Source of the DNA: Rhodocyclaceae bacterium
Lineage (GTDB): Bacteria; Pseudomonadota; Gammaproteobacteria; Burkholderiales; Rhodocyclaceae
Assembly: GCA_004379165.1 (NCBI GenBank)
Contig: NKXK01000011.1
Coordinates: forward strand, 1 to 32,152
Reading direction: 5' to 3'
Length of the DNA: 32,152 nt
Positions 7,347 to 15,762 of the stretch are shown here, one piece after another (position 1 is the first letter of the stretch; every line of letters begins with the position of its first letter). The position numbers were made by a program, and so were the translations under genes. Under the pieces are notes generated by a model. The model was not told the DNA's origin. It was given only the letters and a program-made list of their open reading frames with translations, and did no database searches.

Positions 7347-9290
7347 ATGTCCGCAGAACTGATGACACGGCCCTTTCAAACCGCGCTCAAGACCGAAAAC
7401 ACGCTGGCTGAGGCCGTGCGTTCAGACGTGCTCGCGTGGTTTGCGCTGGTTTCGATCCTGATTATCAGTTGGGTCGCGTGGTATTTCATGTCGGCAAAAC
7501 ACGCAAGCCTGGTTCAGGAACGTTTTGATTCCCGTGCTGAAATGGCTCGTGTAAGCCTCGTCGTCCGGATCCAGGCGTACGAACAGATCCTGCGTGGAGG
7601 CGTGGCCCTTTTTGACTCAAGCGAGCATGTGTCGCGTGCTGAATGGCAGCAATACATTCAGAGCCTCAATCTCGAAAAAACACTTCCCGGCATTCAGGGG
7701 GTCGGCTTCTCGCAAATGATTCTTGCGAAAGAGAAGTCACGTCATGAGCAACAAATTCGTGCCGAAGGGTTTCCTGACTACACAATAAAACCTGAAGGCA
7801 GTCGCCCCGTTTACAGCAGCATCGTTTTTCTCGAGCCATTTTCAGGGCGGAACCTGCGGGCATTTGGCTATGACATGTTTTCGGAGCCGACTCGTCGCGC
7901 TGCTATGGAAAGAGCGCGAGACTCCGGGCTGACCGCCATGTCTGGCAAGGTAAAACTTGTCCAGGAAGATGGTGAGGATGAGCAGCCCGGATTTCTGATG
8001 TATTCACCGGTTTACGCCAAAAACAAAACGCCCGATGCGTTAGAGGCGCGCAGGGAGCGACTGATCGGCTTTGTTTATAGCCCGTTCCGCGCCAAAGACC
8101 TGATGCGCGCACTGCTGGACAATTCCGGAAAAGAGCTTGATTTCAAGGTCTACGATGACAAAGTCAGCGAAGGAAACCTGCTGTTTGACTCCAGTACAGT
8201 CATTCCCGGTGGGCGCAAAGGTCGATACAAAACCACGCTTGAACTCGACATTTTTCAGCACCGCTGGATCATTCTTTATGAAAGCCGACCGGAGTTTGAA
8301 GCAATTACCCGCGATGATTTACCGGCTTCATTGGGTATTGGCGGAAGTATTCTCGGGGTGCTGATCTTTTTCTTGCTCCGTATCCATGCACAACATCGCC
8401 GCAGAATGGATTTGGCTGCCAGCGTCTTCACCCACGCTGAAGAGGGAATCGTGATCGCGGACAAAAATGCCAGGATCATTGATGTCAATGCTGCATTTTC
8501 AAAACTGACCGGCTATTCGCGAGCGGAAGTTTTGGGTCAAAACCCGCATATTCTTAACTCAGGCCACCACTCGCCAGAGTTCTTTGCGAACCTCTGGCGG
8601 TGTTTGGGTGAAGAAGGGCACTGGACGGGCGAAATCTGGAATCGACGTAAAAATGGTGAGGCCTATCCTGAAAGCTTGAGCATCGTCGCCGTACGCGGCC
8701 ATCGGGGCAAGATTCAAAATTATGTCGGAATGTTTTCGGACATTTCGGTCCAGAAAATGCACGAATTCGAGCTGCAGAAAATCGCCCATTTCGATGCCCT
8801 GACCGAGTTACCCAATCGCGTCCTTCTTGCTGACCGCCTGACGCAGACGCTCGCGCAGGCAAAGCGCCAATCGACTATGTTTGCCCTGATATATATCGAC
8901 CTGGATGGTTTCAAGGCAGTCAATGACACCTATGGCCACATTGCGGGTGATTACCTTCTGAAAACGGTTTCGAAGCGCATGAAGGACGTGCTGCGTGACG
9001 CCGATACGCTTGCGCGACTAGGCGGTGACGAATTTGTGGCCGTGGCCAGCACACTGTCTTCGGAAGAAGAATGTATTGAAATCGTCGGACGTTTGTTGCT
9101 GGCCGCCAGACAGCCAGTTCAATGGCAGGAGGTCCAGTTGAGTGTTTCCGCAAGTGTCGGTATTGCCCTCTATCCGACGCATGGCTCCGAACACGAGACC
9201 CTGATGCGACTGGCCGATCAGGCCATGTATAAAGCCAAAGGCAACGGAAAAAACACTTTCTTCTTTGCTAATGCCAACAACATGGCTTAA
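7347..9290 (+). CDS. Membrane CHASE-PAS-GGDEF diguanylate cyclase (647 aa)
   Basis: Makes the second messenger c-di-GMP from two GTP. Order of parts: a membrane segment at about 29-48, an extracytoplasmic CHASE-type sensor at about 60-300 (ARVSLVVRIQAYEQILRGG and LPGIQGVGF are typical), a second membrane segment at about 328-346, a PAS domain at about 355-468 (ADKNARIIDVNAAFSKLTGY), and a GGDEF domain at about 478-640. The catalytic GGDEF is intact at 559-563, and an inhibitory-site RxxD is at 550-553. No EAL domain is present. The ATG at 7347 is chosen because the frame continues upstream only as antisense of ureD; an ATG at 7362 is an alternative. It sits between the ure and urt operons. 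The CHASE ligand is unknown; a nitrogen-compound signal is speculation from position. Confidence 0.9.
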   Translation: MSAELMTRPFQTALKTENTLAEAVRSDVLAWFALVSILIISWVAWYFMSAKHASLVQERFDSRAEMARVSLVVRIQAYEQILRGGVALFDSSEHVSRAEWQQYIQSLNLEKTLPGIQGVGFSQMILAKEKSRHEQQIRAEGFPDYTIKPEGSRPVYSSIVFLEPFSGRNLRAFGYDMFSEPTRRAAMERARDSGLTAMSGKVKLVQEDGEDEQPGFLMYSPVYAKNKTPDALEARRERLIGFVYSPFRAKDLMRALLDNSGKELDFKVYDDKVSEGNLLFDSSTVIPGGRKGRYKTTLELDIFQHRWIILYESRPEFEAITRDDLPASLGIGGSILGVLIFFLLRIHAQHRRRMDLAASVFTHAEEGIVIADKNARIIDVNAAFSKLTGYSRAEVLGQNPHILNSGHHSPEFFANLWRCLGEEGHWTGEIWNRRKNGEAYPESLSIVAVRGHRGKIQNYVGMFSDISVQKMHEFELQKIAHFDALTELPNRVLLADRLTQTLAQAKRQSTMFALIYIDLDGFKAVNDTYGHIAGDYLLKTVSKRMKDVLRDADTLARLGGDEFVAVASTLSSEEECIEIVGRLLLAARQPVQWQEVQLSVSASVGIALYPTHGSEHETLMRLADQAMYKAKGNGKNTFFFANANNMA

Positions 9291-9358
9291 GTAGTTCCGA
9301 ATTGGTGTGTTGGGCAGATATTGCTCATACAGTCACAGGTCGCAACTGCCTCAGGAAA

Positions 9359-10051
9359 TCAAACCGCCAGCGCCTCTCGAACCCCATCCTGAGGCATGGT
9401 CTCGCCCCGGCCGCGCATGATGAATTCACCGCGTTCCATCAGCAGGTACTGGTCGGCCAGGGACTCGGCGAAATCGTAGTACTGCTCGACCAGCAGGATG
9501 GCCATTTCGCCGGTTTGGGCGAGCATGCGGATGGCGCGTTCGATGTCCTTGATGATCGACGGCTGGATGCCTTCGGTGGGCTCGTCGAGAATCAGAAGTT
9601 TCGGCCCCATGGCCAGCGCGCGACCAATGGCGAGCTGTTGCTGCTGGCCGCCGGAGAGGTCGCCGCCGCGGCGGTGCATCATCTGCTTCAAGACCGGGAA
9701 CATCTCGAAGATGCGCTCGGGAATCCTGGTGCTACCCGGCTTGGTGGCGAGGCCCATCAGCAGGTTTTCCTCGACCGTCAGCCGCGGGAAGATTTCGCGG
9801 CCCTGCGGCACGTAGCCGATGCCCGCCTTGACGCGCTCGTGCGGCGGCAGGTGGGTGATGTCCTTGCCGTCGAAGCTCACGCTGCCGGACTTGGTCTTGA
9901 CGAGGCCCATCAGCGACTTGAGCAGCGTGGTCTTGCCGACGCCGTTGCGGCCGAGGAGGGTGGTGACTTCACCGGTGGTGACCTCGAAGCTGAGGCCGCG
10001 CAGGATGTGGCTGCCGCCGTAGGCCTGGTGGAGGTTGTCGATCTTCAGCAT
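9359..10051 (-). CDS. urtE: Urea ABC transporter ATP-binding protein UrtE (230 aa)
   Basis: One of two ATPases of the high-affinity urea ABC importer (branched-chain amino acid transporter family). Walker A is GRNGVGKTT, the signature LSGGQQQQLAIGRA, Walker B LLILDEPTEG, and the switch His is replaced by Gln in LLVEQYYDFA, as is usual for UrtE/LivF. The ATG at 10051 (MLKIDNLHQAYGG) matches family N termini; an in-frame upstream start adds 19 odd residues. It is the last gene of urtBCDE, ending convergently to the GGDEF gene with about 70 nt between and no clear terminator seen. Confidence 0.95.
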   Translation of the reverse strand: MLKIDNLHQAYGGSHILRGLSFEVTTGEVTTLLGRNGVGKTTLLKSLMGLVKTKSGSVSFDGKDITHLPPHERVKAGIGYVPQGREIFPRLTVEENLLMGLATKPGSTRIPERIFEMFPVLKQMMHRRGGDLSGGQQQQLAIGRALAMGPKLLILDEPTEGIQPSIIKDIERAIRMLAQTGEMAILLVEQYYDFAESLADQYLLMERGEFIMRGRGETMPQDGVREALAV

Positions 10052-10098
10052 GATGTTCTGCCCTTGTTGTATTGCCCATCGGGTTGTTGGCCACTCAT

Positions 10099-10132
10099 CT
10101 GCGGTCAACCCGGAAAAATGCCCAAAATCCGG
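10099..10132 (+). repeat. Dispersed repeat copy A (urtE-urtD gap)
   Basis: The plus strand reads CTGCGGTCAACCCGGAAAAA followed by TGCCCAAAATCCGG. It fills most of the 86-nt gap between urtD and urtE, where the rest of the operon is tightly packed. Confidence 0.75.
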
Positions 10133-10137
10133 ACGCG

Positions 10138-10964
<827 letters not shown>

Positions 10965-10968
<4 letters not shown>

Positions 10969-12077
10969 GCTGCGGCTCCCTTCTTATCCATGACTTTTTT
11001 CCATAGCCCGACCAGGCCTTGCGGCAGCATCAGGGTGACGACGATGAACAGCAGGCCGAGGAAGAACAGCCAGTATTCGGGGAAGCTGACGGTGAACCAG
11101 CTCTTGGCGAGATTGACGACGAAGGCGCCGATCACCGGCCCGATCAGCGTGCCGCGCCCGCCGATCGCGACCCAGATGGCGATTTCGATCGAGTTGCCGG
11201 GCGACATTTCCGAGGGGTTGATGATCCCGACCTGCGGTACGTAGAGCGCTCCGGCGATGCCGCAGAGCACGGCAGAGATGGTCCAGATGGTCAGCTTGTA
11301 CCAGAGCGGGTTGTAGCCGATGAACATGACGCGGGACTCGGCATCGCGAATCGCCGTCAGCACCCGGCCGAACTTGGATTTGACCAGCCAGGCAGCGAAG
11401 ATCAGCGTCGCGGCGAGCGCCAGTGCGGTCAAGCCGAACAGCACGAGGCGCATTTCCGAAGTGGTGATGCCGTAGCCGAGAATTCGCTTGAAGTCGGTGA
11501 AGCCGTTGTTGCCGCCGAAGCCGGTTTCGTTGCGGAAGAAGAGCAGCATCGCGGCGTAGGTCAGCGCCTGGGTGATGATCGAGAAATAGACCCCCTTGAT
11601 CCGCGAGCGGAAGGCGAAGTAGCCAAAGACGAAGGCGACCAGCGCCGGCACGGCCATGACCAGGAAAGCCACCCAGCCGAAGCTGTCGCTGCCCAGCCAG
11701 AACCAGGGCAGCTCCTTCCAGTCGAGGAAGACCATGAAGTCGGGCAGGTCGCTCTGGTAGCTGCCGTCGCGGCCGATCTGGCGCATCAGGTACATGCCGA
11801 AGGCGTAGCCGCCGAGCGCGAAGAACAATCCGTGGCCGAGTGACAGGATGCCACCATAGCCCCAGACCAGGTCCATCGCGATGGCGACCAGCGCGTAGCA
11901 CATGATTTTGCCGACCAGCGTGATGGCGTAGGTGGAGACGTGGAAGGCGCTATCCTCGGGCACCATCAGATGCAGCACGGGAACGGCGACGAGCGAGAGG
12001 ACGAGGAAGACGACGAGCGCGATCCAGGCCGGGGTGTCCAGTCCAGACAGGATGCGAACGATGAGCGGTTTGCGCAT
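10965..12077 (-). CDS. urtC: Urea ABC transporter permease UrtC (370 aa)
   Basis: Inner-membrane permease of the LivM type. It has many hydrophobic segments and the urea-transporter-specific core VWGYGGILSLGHGLFFALGG, followed by SIITQALTYAA, GGRGTLIGPVIGA and a C-terminal LPQGLVGLWKK. The ATG at 12077 (MRKPLIVR) is preferred over a TTG 9 nt upstream. It is 12 nt after urtB and overlaps urtD by 4 nt, so translation is coupled within the operon. Confidence 0.95.
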
Positions 12078-12089
12078 GGTGTCCAACCC

Positions 12090-13667
12090 TTATTCGACGA
12101 AGCGGCCCTTGAGGGCAAAGATGCCCTGCGGACGCTTCTGGATGAAGATGATGATGCAGACGAGGATGCTGATCTTGGCGATGACCGCCCCAGCCCAGCC
12201 TTCGAGCAGCTTGCTGAAGATGCCCAGCCCGAGCGCCGCCCAGACCGCACCGGCGAGCTGGCCGACGCCGCCGACGACGACGACCATGAAGGAATCGACG
12301 ATGTAGCCCTGGCCCATGTCCGGCCCGACGTTGGAGATCTGCGACAGGGCGACGCCGCCCAGCCCGGCGATGCCGGCGCCGAGGGCGAAGGCCATGGTGT
12401 CGATGCGCGCCGTCGGCACGCCGACACAACCTGCCATCGGGCGGTTCTGCGTCACGGCGCGGACGAACATGCCGAGCCGTGTCTTGTTCATCAGGACCCA
12501 GACGATGAAGAGCACGAACATGGCGAAGCCGACGATGATGATGCGGTTCCACGGCAGCATCAGGTTGGGCATGATTTCGATGCCGCCCGACATCCAGCTC
12601 GGGTTCGAGACTTCGACGTTCTGCGCGCCGAAGAGCACGCGGGCGGCCTGAATCAGCACCAGCGAGATGCCCCAGGTGGCGAGCAGGGTTTCCAGCGTGC
12701 GGCCGTAGAGCCAGCGGATGACCGTGCGTTCCATGACCACGCCGACCAGCGCCGCGGCGAAGAAAGCAACCGGAATCGCCGCTGGCAGATACCAGTCGAT
12801 GTAATCCGGCAGGACGGCGCGGAACAGGCTCTGCATGCCGTAGGTGGCGTAGGCACCGACCATCAGCAGCTCGCCGTGCGCCATGTTGATGATGCCCATG
12901 ACGCCATAGGTGATGGCCAGCCCGAGGGCGCCGAGCAGCAGGATGCTGCCGAGCGACAGGCCGGAGAAGGCGCGGCCGACGTTTTCGGCCATTGCCAGCC
13001 GGCTGTCGATGGCCTTGACTGCTTCAATCGCGGCGTAGCGCACCTTGTCGTCGGCCTCGCCGGTCTTTTCGGTGAGCGGCAGCAGCACGCTCTTGATCGT
13101 CGGCGACGAGGTCTCGGCCAGCGCCTTGACCGCCGCCAGCCGGGCGGCCGGGTCGGCATTGCCAAGGTTGGCCTGGGCGTGGGCAAGGGTCAGCAGTTTC
13201 TTGATGCGGTTGTCGGTTTCCTTGTCCAGCGCCCGGGCGAGCAGCGGGGCCATGTCGGCGCTGACATTGCTTTGCAGCTTTTGCGCCGAGGCGAGGCGAA
13301 CCGCAACATTGGCGTCGAACAGTTTGAGCGCCGCCAGCGCACCGGCCAGTTCGCCGCGGATACGGTTGTTGACGGTGATTGATTCGGGATCGGCGGGCGC
13401 CTTGATTGGTGCGCCACTGGCGGCGTCGAAGGCATTGTCGCCATCGACGATCACGACTTTGTCACCGGCCAGGAACAGGCTGTCCTCCGACATCGCCTTG
13501 AGAACGCGCACGGCGTCGGGTTCTGCCGTCTGGGTGATCTGGCGGATGGCCGCCACCTTGTCGCTGGAGTCGTCGGCTGCCAGACGACGAATCTGGGCCG
13601 GGTCGAGCGCCGCCTGGGCATTCAGTCCGCTGGCGCAGAGCAGTACAACGAGTAACTTTTTGATCAT
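12090..13667 (-). CDS. urtB: Urea ABC transporter permease UrtB (525 aa)
   Basis: Inner-membrane permease of the LivH type, with the long N-terminal extension characteristic of UrtB. A signal peptide (1-20, ending NAQAA) is followed by about 200 periplasmic residues with HEAT-like helical repeats (KVAAIRQI, RLAAVKAL, VRYAAIEAV). The permease begins near 233 (SLGSILLLGALGLAITYGVMG, then NMAHGELLMVGAY). The C terminus has GQLAGAVWAALGLG and RPQGIFALKGRFVE. It heads urtBCDE and carries its own upstream block shared with urtA, from which it is separated by about 2 kb. Confidence 0.96.
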   Translation of the reverse strand: MIKKLLVVLLCASGLNAQAALDPAQIRRLAADDSSDKVAAIRQITQTAEPDAVRVLKAMSEDSLFLAGDKVVIVDGDNAFDAASGAPIKAPADPESITVNNRIRGELAGALAALKLFDANVAVRLASAQKLQSNVSADMAPLLARALDKETDNRIKKLLTLAHAQANLGNADPAARLAAVKALAETSSPTIKSVLLPLTEKTGEADDKVRYAAIEAVKAIDSRLAMAENVGRAFSGLSLGSILLLGALGLAITYGVMGIINMAHGELLMVGAYATYGMQSLFRAVLPDYIDWYLPAAIPVAFFAAALVGVVMERTVIRWLYGRTLETLLATWGISLVLIQAARVLFGAQNVEVSNPSWMSGGIEIMPNLMLPWNRIIIVGFAMFVLFIVWVLMNKTRLGMFVRAVTQNRPMAGCVGVPTARIDTMAFALGAGIAGLGGVALSQISNVGPDMGQGYIVDSFMVVVVGGVGQLAGAVWAALGLGIFSKLLEGWAGAVIAKISILVCIIIFIQKRPQGIFALKGRFVE

Positions 13668-13688
13668 GGAGATTCCGTCCGCTTTTTG

Positions 13689-13755
13689 TGCAGTGCAGCG
13701 ACAGGTTACGGTCGCCCAGGCGGATCAGGAATACGATGAATTGCGTAGGGCTGCG
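13689..13755 (-). promoter_or_regulatory. urtB upstream control block (paralogous to that of urtA)
   Basis: Aligned without gaps, 49 of 67 positions match the block at 17064-17130 upstream of urtA. Conserved inside are a 12-nt core TGCAGTGCAGCG, a candidate -10/-35 pair (minus strand TTCCTG-N17-TAACCT), and a palindrome TACG-N8-CGTA at 13732-13747 abutting the -35. The arrangement suggests one activator controlling both transcription units. The promoter parts are inferred. Confidence 0.6.
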
Positions 13756-13772
13756 CATGGTCCTGGCGGGGG

Positions 13773-13788
13773 TGGTCCTGAAATTGCT
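13773..13788 (+). promoter_or_regulatory. Candidate sigma54 promoter for the 13854/Nif11 genes
   Basis: TGGTCCTGAAATTGCT has GG and GC exactly 10 nt apart and a good -12 half (TTGCT), but the -24 half is imperfect (TGGTCCT against TGGCACG). No exact TGT-N10-ACA is found upstream; the nearest is TGT-N11-ACA at 13687. Confidence 0.4.
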
Positions 13789-13853
13789 AACCACGGTCTT
13801 TGCCCGGCTTTTCGCGGGATTTTTGTCACCAACCCGACATTTTCTTGTTCGCC

Positions 13854-14135
13854 ATGGCCGAAATTGACCTTGTTGTTCGCTACTTTACGAGTTACAGCGG
13901 CGTCCGCTTGCCGCTCCGGCTGGTCGGGGAACTGGCCGTCGAGGATATGCGCAACCGCAACACCTTCTACCGGGGCGGTTTCGCTGCCGACGGTCGGCTG
14001 CTTCGCTGCGAGAAGATGGTCTATGGCGAGATCGAGGTCTGTCACGAGTACAGCTACCACCCGGACGGGCGGCTGGCCAGGGCGGTTATCCACGCGGGTG
14101 GCGACGACCCTGAGACCATTGACTATCCGGCCTGA
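13854..14135 (+). CDS. Small protein of unknown function (93 aa)
   Basis: Not recognised with certainty; I recall similar small proteins under the label DUF6156, unverified. It begins MAEIDLVVRYFTSYSGVRLPLRL and contains two YxxxGRL-type turns (AADGRLLRCEKMVYGE, YHPDGRLARA). This suggests a compact beta-hairpin protein. There is no signal peptide or membrane segment. The ATG at 13854 is used; an in-frame ATG 54 nt upstream would add a non-homologous leader. It is followed after 51 nt by a Nif11-type gene on the same strand. A possible sigma54 element lies 65 nt upstream. Confidence 0.7.
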   Translation: MAEIDLVVRYFTSYSGVRLPLRLVGELAVEDMRNRNTFYRGGFAADGRLLRCEKMVYGEIEVCHEYSYHPDGRLARAVIHAGGDDPETIDYPA

Positions 14136-14186
14136 TCCGGCCACAGGCGTCATCGGTTTTTTCACTCATCTGCTCAAGGAGAAATC

Positions 14187-14405
14187 ATGTCCGTAGCACC
14201 CATCAAGGCCTTTGCCGACAAGGCGCGCGCCAATGCCGAACTTGGCGCCCAGTTGAAGGCTTGCCTGAAGATCAAGGAATTGCGCGCCCTGGCCCTGGCT
14301 GAAGGCTTTGAAATCGAAGAAAACTCGCTGTACCCGCCCAACGAACCGCAATTCACCGAAGATCAGTTGTCCGAGCGCCTGGTCAAGGCCTTGCTCCGCG
14401 TCTAG
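14187..14405 (+). CDS. Nif11-type small protein (72 aa)
   Basis: Resembles the Nif11 family: a short helical protein with an N-terminal VxxFxxKxxxNxELxxQLK pattern and the LALAEGFEIEENSLY segment that corresponds to the usual AxxxGFxxTxxEL. The family is named for occurrence in nitrogen fixers, and related domains act as leader peptides of ribosomal natural products. The chain has no Cys-rich core and no obvious GG cleavage site, so a leader role is not supported here. AGGAG lies 6 nt before the ATG. A GC-rich hairpin follows the stop. Confidence 0.7.
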   Translation: MSVAPIKAFADKARANAELGAQLKACLKIKELRALALAEGFEIEENSLYPPNEPQFTEDQLSERLVKALLRV

Positions 14406-14416
14406 TGCGTTTCGCA

Positions 14417-14441
14417 TGCCCCGGGCCGTGGCCTCGGGGCA
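14417..14441 (+). terminator. Terminator-like hairpin after the Nif11 gene
   Basis: TGCCCCGGGCC-GT-GGCCTCGGGGCA forms a GC-rich stem with a wobble pair and a small bulge, followed by CACTATTTATT. It starts 12 nt after the stop codon. Confidence 0.5.
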
Positions 14442-14563
14442 GCACTATTTATTCCGCCCGGCAGCCTTGCCCCGCCGGGAGAGTGCTTGATGGCGCTGCG
14501 GACGCCAATTTATCGCGGCCCGGCAGGTAAAATGCGGCCTTCAATCCTGGTCCGGGCATCCGC

Positions 14564-15043
14564 ATGAACACCGAAATCAACTACAAGAACAACCCGCTGC
14601 ATGGGGTCAGCCTGAAAACCCTCGTGAGCGAAATCGTTAACCACTACGGCTACGAGTTGTTGTTCGCCTATTTGAACATCCAGTGTTTCAAGAACAACCC
14701 GAGCATCGATGCCAGCGTGAAATTCCTGAAAAAGACGGATTGGGCGCGCGAGAAGGTGGAAAGCTTTTACCTGTACAAGTTCAAGAGCCTGCCGCGTGCT
14801 TCCGACGATCAGTTCGAACTGCCGCCGCGCGACCGCATCGTGCCGGAGGATCAGGTGCCGTGCGCTCCGGCCGTATTGAGTCTGGAAGATGCCGAGCGTC
14901 TGCGCGAGAAGCGCGCGAGAAAGGCGGCCGAGCACGACGAACGAAAATCCCGTCGTCCTTCCGCCCCGGCCCGGCGGCCGGCGAGAGAATCAACTGCCCC
15001 GGCAGCCAGCGATGCCGACCCGTGGGCGAAGTGGCGAAAGTAA
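14564..15043 (+). CDS. VF530/DUF2132-type DNA-binding protein with basic tail (159 aa)
   Basis: The N-terminal 75 residues match the VF530 family: [21 protein letters not shown], then INxxCFxxNPS-type [26 protein letters not shown]. The Vibrio prototype is a small helical protein thought to bind DNA. The remaining 80 residues are low-complexity, rich in Arg, Lys, Ala and Pro, and end in DPWAKWRK. The tail is unusual for this normally short family. The gene stands alone on the plus strand and no promoter is obvious. Whether it has any link to nitrogen metabolism is unknown. Confidence 0.8.
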   Translation: MNTEINYKNNPLHGVSLKTLVSEIVNHYGYELLFAYLNIQCFKNNPSIDASVKFLKKTDWAREKVESFYLYKFKSLPRASDDQFELPPRDRIVPEDQVPCAPAVLSLEDAERLREKRARKAAEHDERKSRRPSAPARRPARESTAPAASDADPWAKWRK

Positions 15044-15091
15044 GCACGGCTGGCGGACAGGGCAGTAACCCCAAGACCGCCAAAGACCCGA

Positions 15092-15139
15092 CTGCCGCGG
15101 TGAACCGGAAAATCGGTCCAAAATCGGCAAGGTTGCTAA
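15092..15139 (+). repeat. Dispersed repeat copy B (downstream of the VF530 gene)
   Basis: The plus strand reads CGCGGTGAACCGGAAAATCG then GTCCAAAATCGGCAAGGTTGC. It is the fullest intergenic copy and the best match to the copies inside ureF (2648) and nifM (26281). Confidence 0.75.
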
Positions 15140-15173
15140 CCACTTTAAGGCAAGGCGGCAAACCTGAGAACTC

Positions 15174-15241
15174 GTCATTCCCGCGCAAGCGGAAATCCAG
15201 TAGACCGGCTGTCGGTGGATTCCCGCTTTCGCGGGAATGAC
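15174..15241. repeat. REP-like inverted repeat between the VF530 gene and cynS
   Basis: The arms GTCATTCCCGCGCAAGCGG.. and ..CCGCTTTCGCGGGAATGAC are 26 nt each, with two or three mismatches, around a 16-nt centre. It lies between convergent genes and may act as a bidirectional transcription stop. It is the same family as 3821-3880. Confidence 0.85.
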
Positions 15242-15254
15242 ATTCAACCGAACC

Positions 15255-15698
15255 TCAGTAGGTCTTGTACGGCAGGAATTTTCCGCTCATCACGATCTTG
15301 ACGCGGTCGCCTTTGGGGTCCGGCTCGCGGGTCAGATCCATGTTGAAATCGATGGCGCTCATGATGCCGTCGCCAAATTCTTCGTGGATCAGCGACTTGA
15401 AAGTCGTCCCGTAGACGCTGATCAGCTCGTAGAAGCGGTAGATCAGCGGGTCCGTCGGCACGGCAGTGGGCAGCGAACCCTTGTAGGGCACGACCTGCAG
15501 TTGCGTGACGGCCTCTTCCGGCAAATCGAGCGCGGCGCCGACGGCCTGGGCCTGCGCTTCGGTCAGTGTCATCTGGCCGAGCAGCGCGGCGGTGCTCCAT
15601 TCCTTGCCGTGGCCGACGACTTCGGCTAGCCGGGCCCAGGTCAGTTTCTTTTTCACTTTCTGCGTGACGATCAGGTCAGTGACTTCTTCACGGTTCAT
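15255..15698 (-). CDS. cynS: Cyanase (cyanate hydratase) CynS (147 aa)
   Basis: Catalyses cyanate + bicarbonate to ammonia + 2 CO2. The catalytic triad is present: Arg88 and Glu91 in YRFYE, and Ser114 in MSAIDF (E. coli Arg96, Glu99, Ser122). The N-terminal helical domain (EEVTDLIVTQKVKKKLTWARLAEVVG) and C-terminal FLPYKTY are typical. The ATG at 15698 has GAGGAA about 5 nt upstream. It lies 64 nt after urtA, beyond a hairpin terminator, so expression probably depends on readthrough from urtA. Cyanate forms spontaneously from urea, which explains the pairing. Confidence 0.97.
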   Translation of the reverse strand: MNREEVTDLIVTQKVKKKLTWARLAEVVGHGKEWSTAALLGQMTLTEAQAQAVGAALDLPEEAVTQLQVVPYKGSLPTAVPTDPLIYRFYELISVYGTTFKSLIHEEFGDGIMSAIDFNMDLTREPDPKGDRVKIVMSGKFLPYKTY

Positions 15699-15715
15699 GG
15701 TATTTCCTCGTTTGA

Positions 15716-15743
15716 CGTAAAAACGGGGGCCGAAGCCCCCGTT
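15716..15743 (-). terminator. Terminator/attenuator between urtA and cynS
   Basis: On the minus strand ACGGGGGC-TTCG-GCCCCCGT forms a perfect 8-bp stem with a stable TTCG tetraloop, followed by TTTTT. It lies between urtA and cynS, so it should make urtA mRNA much more abundant than cynS mRNA. Confidence 0.85.
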
Positions 15744-15762
15744 GCGACACTGGCGATCCGGA

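Noticed and set aside
13687..13703. TGT-N11-ACA upstream of the 13854 gene as a NifA site
   Set aside because: The spacing is one base too long, and the bases belong to the block shared with urtA, which better explains them.
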